From positions 1 to 41,279 of the IMG/VR virus record IMGVR_UViG_3300009505_001049: a stretch of DNA of 41,279 nt; one strand, written 5' to 3'. Each line of letters begins with the position of its first letter. Position 1 is the stretch's first letter. This document shows, piece by piece, positions 23,021 to 31,788 of the stretch. The notes under the pieces were generated by a model. The model made no database searches. It was given only the letters and a program-made list of their open reading frames with translations, and was not told the origin of the DNA. The stretch is from a virus. The translations under genes and the position numbers were made by a program.

Positions 23021-23036
23021 AAAAAATAATAAAACG

Positions 23037-24659
23037 ATGGAAAAGAGATTAGAAAATCTAAATGAACAAACTGGTATAAAAAATATCTGTAAATTAGCAC
23101 TTCAAGCCGGTGGTGATATTAGCCATCTTATTATACCAACCGAAGAAACTGGTGGTGATGGATTAACCAACGGTACTATACTTAAAGTTAATGGTCAGTG
23201 GTTAATGAATATTAGAAGAGTTGCTTATGCGCTATTTCATTCTGAGAATAATCAGAAGTTTCATTCTCCGTGGGGGCCACTTGTTTATTTTAATCCTGAG
23301 GATGATATTACATTAACTACCACTAATTACATGTGTGAGATAGATTCTGATAATTTAAAACTTAAAAAGTGGACAAAAACTGATACAAGTAAATTAGATG
23401 TTAAACCTATATGGGAATTCGTTGGACATGAAGATGTTAGGTTAGCCCATTGGGATAACATTCTATATCAAACTGGAGTACGTAGAGATACCACACCTAA
23501 CGGTGAAGGCCGCATGGAGCTCTCTACTATTGAAAAACGTGGATGCTGTGATTGGGTAGAAACTGAAAGACAGCGACTATCAACACCAGATGGTAAAACT
23601 CATGCAGAAGGTGGCAGTTACTGTGAAAAGAATTGGATGCCTATTAATGATATGCCTTATCATTATGTTAAATGGTGTGTACCAACAGAAATAGTTAAAG
23701 TAAATCCTGCTGACGGTTCAGTTAAACAGATTGCTTTAGTAGATCAACCAAACTTTAATCCTCCTAGAGATATAAGAGGATCATCTAATGTAATTAAGTA
23801 TAAAGATATGTGGGTTGCTATAATCCATGAATGTGATTTATGGTATGACATAGATAATAAAAAAGATGCAGTTTACCATCATAGAATATTATGCTGGGAT
23901 AAGGATTGGAATTTAATTAAGACTAGTGAAACATTTAATTTTATGACAGGTCAAATTGAATTTACTTGCGGCTTGGCATTAGATGGTGATAACTTCTTAA
24001 TTCCGTTCGGTTTCCAGGACCATACTTCATTCTTATTAAAATTACCAACATCAGTATTTGATTTTTTAATTGAAGATGAGATTGTACATACTGAGATTGA
24101 CAAAGATAACCATAGCGATACAGTTATTACTAGATTTATTAAAGACCCTTATAATGGACAACGTGCATTTGACATGGCTGAATGGTATTTTAATAAAGGT
24201 CAATATGCTTCTGCATTAGGTTTTTATTCAAGATGTGCTGAATATTCAGATGATGAAAATCTAATTTACCAATCAGTGTTTATGTTAGCTGGGTGTTTAT
24301 CTGCAATGAAGCGTAGAGATAATGCTGAAGAACTTATGTACCTAAAAGCAATTGAATTAGATAAAGATAGACCAGAAGCTTACTTGGCATTATCAAGATG
24401 GTACTCATGGAGAAATCAACCAAATAAAGCATATAGTTTTGCAAGCATGGGTTGCCAATGTACCAAGAAAGATTTTAAAGTATCCCCTAGTTTAGGATAT
24501 GACGAGAGTGAATTACAATTACAAAGAATTCTATTTTCTAGCTTTGATGGCAAGTATGAAGAAAAGAAAAAAGTATTACAACAGGCAGTCAACGACGGTA
24601 TAGATTATCCTTGGGTTAAGCACCATGCAAATAAGTGGAAGATAAAAAAGAATAATTAA
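23037..24659 (+). CDS. Beta-propeller (GH130-like) domain fused to TPR repeats
   Basis: This 540-residue protein has an N-terminal part of about 350 residues rich in blade-like strands, with WLMNIRRVAYALF, HEDVRLAHWDNILYQTGVRR, NVIKYKDMWVAIIHECD and NFLIPFGFQDH. This resembles five-bladed propellers of the GH130/GH43 type, where ED-x-R is a substrate-binding motif. From about residue 365 helical tetratricopeptide-like repeats follow (AFDMAEWYFNKGQYASALGF, YLKAIELDKDRPEAYLALSR). Such propeller-TPR and TPR-transferase fusions occur in sugar-processing clusters of large viruses and bacteria. It may act on the glycan made by the nearby transferases, as hydrolase, phosphorylase or scaffold. Catalytic residues cannot be assigned confidently. 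Confidence 0.6.
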   Translation: MEKRLENLNEQTGIKNICKLALQAGGDISHLIIPTEETGGDGLTNGTILKVNGQWLMNIRRVAYALFHSENNQKFHSPWGPLVYFNPEDDITLTTTNYMCEIDSDNLKLKKWTKTDTSKLDVKPIWEFVGHEDVRLAHWDNILYQTGVRRDTTPNGEGRMELSTIEKRGCCDWVETERQRLSTPDGKTHAEGGSYCEKNWMPINDMPYHYVKWCVPTEIVKVNPADGSVKQIALVDQPNFNPPRDIRGSSNVIKYKDMWVAIIHECDLWYDIDNKKDAVYHHRILCWDKDWNLIKTSETFNFMTGQIEFTCGLALDGDNFLIPFGFQDHTSFLLKLPTSVFDFLIEDEIVHTEIDKDNHSDTVITRFIKDPYNGQRAFDMAEWYFNKGQYASALGFYSRCAEYSDDENLIYQSVFMLAGCLSAMKRRDNAEELMYLKAIELDKDRPEAYLALSRWYSWRNQPNKAYSFASMGCQCTKKDFKVSPSLGYDESELQLQRILFSSFDGKYEEKKKVLQQAVNDGIDYPWVKHHANKWKIKKNN

Positions 24660-24661
24660 AC

Positions 24662-24692
24662 AAACCTTATATTTTCTATATAATAATAAAAT
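24662..24692 (+). promoter_or_regulatory. Early/middle-type promoter before uvsX
   Basis: AAACC (24662) is followed by TTATATTTT and CTATATAATAATAAAAT (24676-24692), with the TATATAA 26 bases before the ATG at 24703. Confidence 0.58.
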
Positions 24693-24702
24693 AAAAACAA
24701 AT

Positions 24703-25899
24703 ATGGCAAAAGAATTTTCATTCGCAGATTTAAACAAGGAAATGTCTAAACACTCCACATACGGAGAGACTTTAGATAAATCAACTATCTCAGAGATAGA
24801 TCACTATATACCAACAGGTAATTGGCATCTTAACGCTTGTTTAACAGGTTCTTTATTTGGAGGTTATCCTAATAATAGAGCAGTTGCATTAGCTGGGCCT
24901 TCTGGTACGGGTAAAACTTATCTTATCTTAAATGCAATTAAACAAGCCCAACAACAAGGCTATAGTATTGTATTTTATGATTCTGAAAATGCTGTAGATA
25001 AAGCACTAGTTGAAAAATTTGGAATTGATCCAACAAAATTTCGTTATGAGCCATGTAATACGGTTCAAGAGTTTAGAACTTCAGTAACTGCTATTACTGA
25101 TGTATTAGTTGAACAAAAGGCAAAAGGAATTACTTTACCTAAAATTATGGTGGTATTAGATTCTGCAGGTAACTTGGCAACTCAAAAAGAAATTGATGAT
25201 GCTAAGACTGGGAGTTCTAAAGCTGATATGACAAGAGCTAAATTGCTAAAATCTACCTTTAGAATTATTATGACGCAATTCGGTATTTGTAAAATTCCTT
25301 TCTTATTTACAAATCATACTTACCAAACACAAGATCTTTTCTCAAGGCAAGTAGGTGGTGGTGGAACTGGTCCAGAATACGCAGCTTCTATTATTCTATT
25401 CTTAGGCAAAGCTAAACTTAAAGAAGGTATAGAACAAACTGGAATTATTGTAACCGCTAAACCAAATAAAAATAGATTTGCAAAACCTACAAATATTAAA
25501 TTCCATATTTCCTTTAATAAAGGTATGAATCCTTATATCGGTTTAGAGGAATATATTAGCTGGGATACCTGTGGAGTTGAAAGAGGAAGGTTTATAAATG
25601 AAAATGCATTCAATAAATTAACTGATATAGGTAAGGCTGAGTGTAGAGAGCATTCTTTTACAAAAGATAAAAAAGAAGTTACCTGGTATTTTCAACCTGC
25701 TGCAACTGCAAGAAAGATTTGTGTTAAACATCTAAATGATACCGTTGACCTTAATCAATTATTTACACCGCAAGTAATGACCGATGATGTGTTAAAAGCA
25801 TTAGAACCAATCGTTGCCGCTAAATTTAAATATGGTGAAGAACTTGATGTTGAAAATTTAACCGAAATGCTAGAAGCTGATGTTACCGAAAAATCTTAA
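24703..25899 (+). CDS. uvsX: RecA-like recombinase UvsX
   Basis: This 398-residue strand-exchange protein polymerises on single-stranded DNA and drives recombination-dependent replication and repair. Walker A is GPSGTGKT (65-72), FYDSENAVD supplies the catalytic Glu region, Walker B is IMVVLDSAGNL, and FLFTNHTYQTQDLFSRQVGG is the mobile-loop equivalent. The length matches T4 UvsX (391). Its 3' end overlaps the next small gene by 20 bases, and the helicase gene follows, matching the T4 order uvsX, 40, 41. A good early/middle-type promoter-like site precedes it. Confidence 0.93.
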   Translation: MAKEFSFADLNKEMSKHSTYGETLDKSTISEIDHYIPTGNWHLNACLTGSLFGGYPNNRAVALAGPSGTGKTYLILNAIKQAQQQGYSIVFYDSENAVDKALVEKFGIDPTKFRYEPCNTVQEFRTSVTAITDVLVEQKAKGITLPKIMVVLDSAGNLATQKEIDDAKTGSSKADMTRAKLLKSTFRIIMTQFGICKIPFLFTNHTYQTQDLFSRQVGGGGTGPEYAASIILFLGKAKLKEGIEQTGIIVTAKPNKNRFAKPTNIKFHISFNKGMNPYIGLEEYISWDTCGVERGRFINENAFNKLTDIGKAECREHSFTKDKKEVTWYFQPAATARKICVKHLNDTVDLNQLFTPQVMTDDVLKALEPIVAAKFKYGEELDVENLTEMLEADVTEKS

Positions 25900-26179
25900 T
25901 ACTGCAAAACTTAAAGTAAAGCACGTATTAGGAAATCATACAACCTTGTCCAACTATCCAGACGCTGAGGATATTATATATGAACTAATACGAGATTATT
26001 GTGGAAAAGTTGCAAAGGAAATTAAATTTACTAATGTATCCTTAAAGAAAAAGTATAGCCTAGATGATGAAAAGGCTAATTCTATAATTATGCAACTTAG
26101 AAACGATAAGATAATTAAAGTATCATTATCTAATTCTGCTTATACCACATATGAAGTTATTACAAACCCATATGAGTAA
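25880..26179 (+). CDS. Small hypothetical protein between uvsX and helicase
   Basis: This 99-residue mixed alpha/beta protein starts MLPKNLNTAKLKVKHVLGNH and ends YTTYEVITNPYE. The middle (SLKKKYSLDDEKANSIIMQL, then KIIKVS) has the look of a winged-helix module, helix-turn-helix followed by a beta-wing, but this is tentative. It starts 20 bases inside uvsX. In T4 this slot holds gene 40, yet no likeness to gp40, which has a membrane segment, is seen. A recombination or helicase accessory role (UvsY-like or gp59-like) is possible by position only. Confidence 0.6.
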   Translation: MLPKNLNTAKLKVKHVLGNHTTLSNYPDAEDIIYELIRDYCGKVAKEIKFTNVSLKKKYSLDDEKANSIIMQLRNDKIIKVSLSNSAYTTYEVITNPYE

Positions 26180-26212
26180 ACTAAATATAGTTTTTGCTAT
26201 ATAAAAATAAAC
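26178..26212 (+). promoter_or_regulatory. Early/middle-type promoter with palindromic box before gene 41
   Basis: AAACTAAATATAGTTT (26178-26193) is a palindrome with arms AAACTA/TAGTTT and begins at the stop codon of the preceding gene. CTATATAAAAATAAAC (26197-26212) follows, four bases before the ATG at 26216. Confidence 0.6.
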
Positions 26213-26215
26213 AAG

Positions 26216-27499
26216 ATGAACTCAAGTACAGACCACGAAAAAATATTTTTTAATTATTTTCTTAAGAAGCCACATTATCTAAAAAGTACTGGTCCAGGAT
26301 TCTTTTCAAACAATGATTTAGATCATATAGCAAAATTATCAAAAAAGTTTTATACTGATTTTGGTGAAAGTCCTTCAAGAGAACAAATGAAGGCACTCAT
26401 TAAAGATGATTCTAATGAAATTCCTGTAAATATAGTATCCAGTATTTATGATATTAATATTAATGAATATGACCAAGATTGGTTAAAGAGAACTGGTGAA
26501 GCATGGGTTAAATGGAAACACTTTGATAAACAATTAGTAAGAACTATTGAATATGTAAAGACTCAAGATGTTTCCCCAGAGAATGTCGAAGATGTAGTAA
26601 CTCGCGCAATCGGTATGATCTCAACAGAAGGATCCTTAAACTTTGATACTGATATTGGATTAGACTTTTTTAAACCAGAAGATCACGTACAAAGAACATC
26701 AAAGAAAATTGAAACAGGATGGTCTTTTGTAGATAATGTATCAGGCGGTGGATATGATACAAAATCTTTAATAGTTTATGCAGGAGAACAGAACATTGGT
26801 AAATCTATATGGTTAGCCAATGATGCTGCAAACTTTGTTAGGATGGGTCATAATGTTGTTTTTATAACAGCGGAGATGTCAGCACAAAAGGTATTAAAAA
26901 GAATAGGTGCAAATCTTCTTCAAATTCCTATGCCACAATATGATGAGAAAACTGGCAATAGAGATTTTATGAAAAGGCGTTTAGAGAAAATATCTCGAGG
27001 CCTACTACCACCTGGTAAACTTTTTGTAAAAGAAATGCCAACTTCACAAGGTACTGTTTTAGATATAGAAGCATACTTAAAAGATTTAGAAGAAGTACAA
27101 GATCATAAAGTAAATGTATTAGTTGTTGATTATATTAACATTCTTGCAAATTATAGAAATCCTAATACTGAAAATACTTATATGAAAATAAAACAAATTG
27201 CTGAAGATCTCAGGGCATTAGCCGTTAAGAGAGATATGTTAGTAATTTCAGCCACACAGATTAACCGTGGTGCATGGGATGCTACGGAAGTAAGAATGGA
27301 AAACATTGCAGAATCTGCTGGTCTTGCGCATACTGCTGATGTTATGTATGCACTTATTCAAGATTCTATGATGCATGCAAATAGAGAATACTGGTTAAAG
27401 GTATTAAAAATTAGAGATGGTCAAGGTAAAGGTACTCGATGCCGGTTTAATATTGATTACGATCATATGAGACTTACTGAGACTGATGATATAAATTAA
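26216..27499 (+). CDS. 41: Replicative DNA helicase, gp41/DnaB-like
   Basis: This 427-residue hexameric 5'-3' helicase unwinds DNA at the phage fork and interacts with primase. The N-terminal 150 residues are helical. The RecA-like motor starts at about 165 (KKIETGWSFVDNVSGGGYDT), with Walker A GEQNIGKS (190-197), ITAEMSAQKVLKRI, Walker B VLVVDYINIL, and the sensor and arginine-finger area VISATQINRG to GLAHTADVMYAL. The length is near T4 gp41 (475). It follows uvsX and an unknown gene, as in T4. Primase and helicase loader genes were not recognised here, although the next gene is a candidate by position. Confidence 0.9.
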   Translation: MNSSTDHEKIFFNYFLKKPHYLKSTGPGFFSNNDLDHIAKLSKKFYTDFGESPSREQMKALIKDDSNEIPVNIVSSIYDININEYDQDWLKRTGEAWVKWKHFDKQLVRTIEYVKTQDVSPENVEDVVTRAIGMISTEGSLNFDTDIGLDFFKPEDHVQRTSKKIETGWSFVDNVSGGGYDTKSLIVYAGEQNIGKSIWLANDAANFVRMGHNVVFITAEMSAQKVLKRIGANLLQIPMPQYDEKTGNRDFMKRRLEKISRGLLPPGKLFVKEMPTSQGTVLDIEAYLKDLEEVQDHKVNVLVVDYINILANYRNPNTENTYMKIKQIAEDLRALAVKRDMLVISATQINRGAWDATEVRMENIAESAGLAHTADVMYALIQDSMMHANREYWLKVLKIRDGQGKGTRCRFNIDYDHMRLTETDDIN

Positions 27500-27514
27500 A
27501 ATAAAAAAATATAT

Positions 27515-28012
27515 ATGTGGGGCAAAAAGAAAAAACCAAAATTAGACGAGAATGGAAAACCTATTCCAGTTAAGTTAGCCGATAAAGATAAAATCTTTAA
27601 CAATACATACGGTGACCAAGATGTAACCGAGAATAAAGTAAACTTTACTGTTGCCGCTACTTATGGTGATAGTATGGATCCGGATGATAGGATGCATTAT
27701 GAATTGTTAATTAAAAAGATTGATAAGATTATTAAAGGTAGTGAATATGAACACTTAAATGAAGCAACACCAGAAGGTGTTATTAAAAAATTAAACAAGG
27801 TTCAAATCAACAGAGTATATTCTTTCGTAATAGAAAATTTAGGTGACGGATATACAAGGGTAGATTTATTTAGTGTCATATCAGATTACTTTGATGTATT
27901 TCCTAATAAATTTTATAATTCACTTTCCAATAAATTTAAGGATGAACTTATTAAAGAATTAGACGATAAGTATAATATCCTTGAAAAAAGGAAAATCAGA
28001 AAATTATTTTAA
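27515..28012 (+). CDS. Hypothetical protein between helicase and gp47
   Basis: This 165-residue protein starts MWGKKKKPKLDENGKPI with a basic, probably disordered N-terminus. A helical domain follows, with RMHYELLIKKIDKIIKGSEY, VQINRVYSFVIENLGDGYTR and DLFSVISDYFDVFPNKFYNS. No enzyme motif is visible. It lies between gene 41 and gene 47 with gaps of 15 and 1 bases, so it is certainly co-transcribed with replication and recombination genes. By position it could be a helicase loader or a recombination accessory protein, but the sequence shows no recognisable similarity to gp59. Confidence 0.65.
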   Translation: MWGKKKKPKLDENGKPIPVKLADKDKIFNNTYGDQDVTENKVNFTVAATYGDSMDPDDRMHYELLIKKIDKIIKGSEYEHLNEATPEGVIKKLNKVQINRVYSFVIENLGDGYTRVDLFSVISDYFDVFPNKFYNSLSNKFKDELIKELDDKYNILEKRKIRKLF

Positions 28013-28013
28013 T

Positions 28014-29099
28014 ATGGCAAGAGTATGGATGGTAAGTGATTCTCATTTAGGATGTAGGTCAAATTCTGTATTATGGTTAAGCATTATCGAAGATTACTTT
28101 TTTGAATTTTTTATACCTCTAGTTAAAAAGGAATATAAAGAAGGTGATGTTCTTTATCATTTAGGAGATGTGTTTGATAATCGTCAGAGTGTTAATTTAG
28201 CTGCACAGGATTTAGCAATAAGAGTGTTTGAAGAATTAGGTAAAATATTTCCAGATATACATATCATAGTTGGTAATCATGATATTATGAGAAAGAACTC
28301 CAATGATATAGCATCTGTTGATTGTTTAAAATATTTACCTAATGTTACTGTTCATAAGCAGCCTAAGATTTTAAAGTATGGTGATGCTAAATGTTTACTT
28401 ATGCCTTGGCGCAGAGACCATGCTCATGAAAAGGAAACTTTAGATTCTATTAAAGAAAACATTGATTATATGTTTTGTCATACTGAAACACGAGGTGTAC
28501 AAACTTCTCCTAGCACAAAACATTTACATGAAGGTGGTAATGACGTAGGAATATTTAAAAGATTTAAAAGAGTTTACTCTGGTCATATTCATTATAGACA
28601 AGATAAACAAAACTTTGTGCTTGTAGGTAACCCTTACCAAATGACAAGATCTGATAGAGGAAACCAAAAAGGTATTTATGTATTAGATTTAGAGACAGGT
28701 AAGCATGAATTCTTTATGAATAAGAGGAGTCCAGAATTTATAAGGTATTATATTAATGATATCTTAGAGATGCGTATGGAGGATATAAAGAAAGAAATAA
28801 AGGATAATTTTGTAGATGTTTTTATACCATCAAATGTACTAGGTAAATATAACATTAATATGTTTATGGATTATTTAGATGGTGTTGCTAGAAAATTAGA
28901 ACCTAGGATTTATGATGAAGAAAATCCTTATGATAGAGAAGATGGCGAAATGTCTGATTTTAATGGAGAACTAAACTTAATGAATATTGCAGCAGAATAT
29001 ATTAATTCTTTAGAATATGAAGAAGATTTAAAAGAAAGGCTAAAGGCATCAGTGCAGGATTTATATAAAAGAACATTATCACCTAACTATGAAGATTAA
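28014..29099 (+). CDS. 47: Recombination endonuclease subunit gp47 (Mre11/SbcD-like)
   Basis: This 361-residue metallophosphoesterase is the nuclease of the gp46-gp47 complex, which processes DNA ends for recombination and degrades host DNA. Metal-binding motifs are DSHLG (9-13), HLGDVFDNRQ, VGNHDIM, FCHTETRG and SGHIHY. I chose ATG 28014 (MARVWMVSDSHLG), one base after the previous stop; an in-frame upstream start at 27981 would add 11 unconserved residues inside the preceding gene. It overlaps gene 46 by 11 bases, as expected for subunits made together. Confidence 0.92.
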   Translation: MARVWMVSDSHLGCRSNSVLWLSIIEDYFFEFFIPLVKKEYKEGDVLYHLGDVFDNRQSVNLAAQDLAIRVFEELGKIFPDIHIIVGNHDIMRKNSNDIASVDCLKYLPNVTVHKQPKILKYGDAKCLLMPWRRDHAHEKETLDSIKENIDYMFCHTETRGVQTSPSTKHLHEGGNDVGIFKRFKRVYSGHIHYRQDKQNFVLVGNPYQMTRSDRGNQKGIYVLDLETGKHEFFMNKRSPEFIRYYINDILEMRMEDIKKEIKDNFVDVFIPSNVLGKYNINMFMDYLDGVARKLEPRIYDEENPYDREDGEMSDFNGELNLMNIAAEYINSLEYEEDLKERLKASVQDLYKRTLSPNYED

Positions 29100-30759
29100 A
29101 AAGGTAGAATTTAAAAACTTTGCAAGCTACGGCAACCGTACACAAGTAATAGAATTTGACAAAGATAAAAGTGATCTTTATTTAGTACTAGGTGGAAATG
29201 GCGCAGGTAAAAGTACATTAGCAAAAGTTATAACTTACTTATGTTATGGTAAAGTAGAAGGATCAACATTAAAAGATTTACCGAATAGAGTAAACGGTGC
29301 TCTTTGGGGTAAGATCCATTTAGAATCTAAAAACAATACCGTTGAAATAGAAAGAGGAATTAATCCTGGTATTTTTAATGTTAAAATAAATGGATCTGAA
29401 TATGATGTTGCAGGTAAAGTAAACTTACAAGATTTTCTAGAAACAGAAATTTATGAAATCCCTTATCATGTATTTAAGAATGTAATTATTTTATCTGTAA
29501 ATGATTTTAAGTCTTTTATTACAATGTCTCCTTATGATAAGAAAAGAATCATTGATAAGATATTTGGATTTTCTATTATTAATGAAATGGCTGAAGCCGT
29601 CAAAGAAAAGAGAAGATCTATTATTGAGGAGATCCGAACATATGACGATGAAATAAGAACTCTTAATGAATCAATAGAATCTGTAATCGATAAGATAAAG
29701 CATTTTGAAAAGGTTAGTAAAAATAAAGATGCTAAAAAGATTAAAGTTCTTAAAGAAAAGCTATTGCAGTTAAATGAAAATAGAAAAAAGTTAAAAGAGC
29801 TTACATCTGCAACAAAAATTAACTTAGAAAAATTAGATGAAAATTCAAGAAAGCAAAACAATAAAAAATCAACATTAAACTCTAAGATTAACACTGTTAA
29901 GAAAGAACTTAAGCTATATGAAAACAATGAATGTCCTACTTGTACAGCCCCTCTTAATTCTGATTTTCATTTAGATATTAAAAAAGAAAAACAAGATTCT
30001 TTAGATTTATTATTTACTGAATGGAATCAAATAAAAGACGATGCAGAAAAAGCAGAGACTGAATTAACTGATCTTAGACAAAAAGGTAGAAAGATACATG
30101 TTAAAGTTGGTCAGTTAGAAACTCAGATGGAAGCCATTAAAGATAAGTTAATTGAAATGGCTGATAAAGATGAATCAGAATCTGGATCTCATCTTAAGCA
30201 ATTAGTAAAAGATTTTAAAACTAGAAAGGACGATAAATCTACCGGTAAACTAAAGAGTGAAGGCCAGGATTATTACTTAACTATCTTAGAAAACATTATG
30301 GGTGAAAATGGAATTAAGAACTTAGCAGTAAGATCTATACTCCCCTCCTTTAATAACCACATCCAATTAATGGGGAGAGAGATGGGAATACCGTTTGGTA
30401 TTAGATTTAATGAAAAGTTTTATTGTTCTCTCCATCATTTAGGAACGGAGATTAGTCCTAAGACACTAAGTACAGGTGAAAAGAAAAAGGTTGATTTTGT
30501 AATTATCATGGCTTTAATAAAAATGATTAAGGTTAGATTCCCATCACTAAACATTTTATTTTTAGATGAAATCTTCTCTTCTATTGACTCTGATGGTGTA
30601 CACCATATAATTAACATACTTCATAATACAATACAAGATATCGGCCTCAATACCTTTGTTATCAATCATACGGTTTTACCAAGTGAATATTTTGATAAAA
30701 AGATTGAAATAACTAAAGATGGTGGCTTTAGTGAATTTAACATTGAATCTATTGGATAA
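29089..30759 (+). CDS. 46: Recombination endonuclease subunit gp46 (Rad50/SbcC-like)
   Basis: This 556-residue ABC-type ATPase partners gp47. Walker A is LGGNGAGKST (34-43). Two coiled-coil arms flank a zinc hook CPTC (C282 and C285). The ABC signature is LSTGEKKKVDFVI near residue 460, and Walker B is NILFLDEIFSSID. The arms are short, as in T4 gp46 (560 residues). It starts inside the end of gene 47 and is the last gene of the early/middle replication block. A late-type promoter-like site follows before structural genes. Confidence 0.93.
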   Translation: MKIKKVEFKNFASYGNRTQVIEFDKDKSDLYLVLGGNGAGKSTLAKVITYLCYGKVEGSTLKDLPNRVNGALWGKIHLESKNNTVEIERGINPGIFNVKINGSEYDVAGKVNLQDFLETEIYEIPYHVFKNVIILSVNDFKSFITMSPYDKKRIIDKIFGFSIINEMAEAVKEKRRSIIEEIRTYDDEIRTLNESIESVIDKIKHFEKVSKNKDAKKIKVLKEKLLQLNENRKKLKELTSATKINLEKLDENSRKQNNKKSTLNSKINTVKKELKLYENNECPTCTAPLNSDFHLDIKKEKQDSLDLLFTEWNQIKDDAEKAETELTDLRQKGRKIHVKVGQLETQMEAIKDKLIEMADKDESESGSHLKQLVKDFKTRKDDKSTGKLKSEGQDYYLTILENIMGENGIKNLAVRSILPSFNNHIQLMGREMGIPFGIRFNEKFYCSLHHLGTEISPKTLSTGEKKKVDFVIIMALIKMIKVRFPSLNILFLDEIFSSIDSDGVHHIINILHNTIQDIGLNTFVINHTVLPSEYFDKKIEITKDGGFSEFNIESIG

Positions 30760-30762
30760 ATA

Positions 30763-30770
30763 GAATATAA
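30763..30770 (+). promoter_or_regulatory. Late-type promoter-like site (short match)
   Basis: GAATATAA, 22 bases before the ATG at 30785, sits at the switch from replication to virion genes. It is a shorter match than the GAATATATAAA sites and is closer to its start codon. Confidence 0.4.
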
Positions 30771-30784
30771 ACAAAGTCTAATAG

Positions 30785-31741
30785 ATGTCAGCATATAACC
30801 AAGAATTTAATAAAGATAATACTATACTTCGGTATCTAACCGTAGGTATGCTAGCCGAGCTTAGTAAAAAGGTATATTATTATAATCAAATAGATGAAGA
30901 TACCTTAAAGAAAATTGAAGTACCTTTCTTCTATTCTATATCTGGTAACGAAAGATTTCTTTTAGATAATTTTATGTTTGACGCAGAAAAGGAAGGTAAG
31001 GCTATTGGCGATTATGAAGTAGTACCTCGTGGTATTATACAGATGAATTCAATGTCGATTAACGCAGATGAACAAACTAATAAATTTACAAGAGCTGAAT
31101 TTGTAAGAGAATGGGATGGTATGCTAAAGACATTTTCTTTAATGACCAATTTTTTACCAATTACTATAGGATTTGGTGTAACTATAATATGTTCTAATAA
31201 TTTAGAAATGTTAAAGGTTACTGATTCTATTATGAGTAAATTATATAAAGGTACTTTATTTAATGTAGATTTAGGTATGTTTAGAGTTAATGCCTCAATG
31301 TCAGTACCAGAAGACTTTTCACAGGATAGGTTATTTGAATGGGGATTAAATGACAAGAAAGAATTTCAAGTTACTTTTGATATGGAACTAAAATCGTTTA
31401 TGCCAGTATTTGAAAGTGGTATATTATTACCTGAAATTGATTTTATTACTAAACAGGCCATAAAATCAAATCCTAACGCTTCAGGCGTTGGTCAATTAAG
31501 ATCTGATAGTAATGGAAATATGGGAATTTATTTTGGAGGTGTATTTCAAGAGTTTAAATTTACTGATGATAATATAAAAGTTGCACCAGACACGGCGGTT
31601 ATGAGCAACGAATCATATAATAATATCTCAAGTAAAGAAGTAGGTGGGCCTTATGATGAAAGAACTATTGATACGTCACCACCATCAGAAGAATCCCAAT
31701 CTAGTAAGTCTTACAGAAATGCTAATAATGATGAAGGATAA
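30785..31741 (+). CDS. 15: Tail sheath stabiliser/completion protein, gp15-like
   Basis: This 318-residue protein has the overall plan of T4 gp15 (272 residues). It has an early LRYLTVGMLAELSKKVYYY then KKIEVPFFYSISG (gp15: LRRY, then IRVPITYAS), a central EVVPRGIIQMNSMSI, a helix-strand stretch with FLPITIGFGVTIICSNNLEM (the dimer/oligomer core), LFEWGLNDKKEFQVTFDMEL and a flexible Pro/Ser-rich tail. gp15 caps the tail at the portal end and locks the contractile sheath. The gene follows the recombination genes and starts the virion block. Similarity is at the level of pattern, so gp15 is favoured but not certain. Confidence 0.5.
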   Translation: MSAYNQEFNKDNTILRYLTVGMLAELSKKVYYYNQIDEDTLKKIEVPFFYSISGNERFLLDNFMFDAEKEGKAIGDYEVVPRGIIQMNSMSINADEQTNKFTRAEFVREWDGMLKTFSLMTNFLPITIGFGVTIICSNNLEMLKVTDSIMSKLYKGTLFNVDLGMFRVNASMSVPEDFSQDRLFEWGLNDKKEFQVTFDMELKSFMPVFESGILLPEIDFITKQAIKSNPNASGVGQLRSDSNGNMGIYFGGVFQEFKFTDDNIKVAPDTAVMSNESYNNISSKEVGGPYDERTIDTSPPSEESQSSKSYRNANNDEG

Positions 31742-31758
31742 TTAACTCTAAGTTCTTA

Positions 31759-31770
31759 GAATATATAAAA
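31759..31770 (+). promoter_or_regulatory. Late-type promoter-like site
   Basis: GAATATATAAAA, 30 bases before the ATG at 31789. Confidence 0.55.
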
Positions 31771-31788
31771 CAAATCAAATTCTATAAT

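Noticed and set aside
27981-28013. Upstream in-frame start of gene 47
   Set aside because: The metallophosphoesterase fold begins directly after Met 28014, and the extra residues lie inside the previous gene.
29532-29927. Antisense frame of 131 codons in gene 46
   Set aside because: It is a shadow of the coiled-coil coding region, with leucine/serine bias from the reverse complement of Lys/Glu codons.
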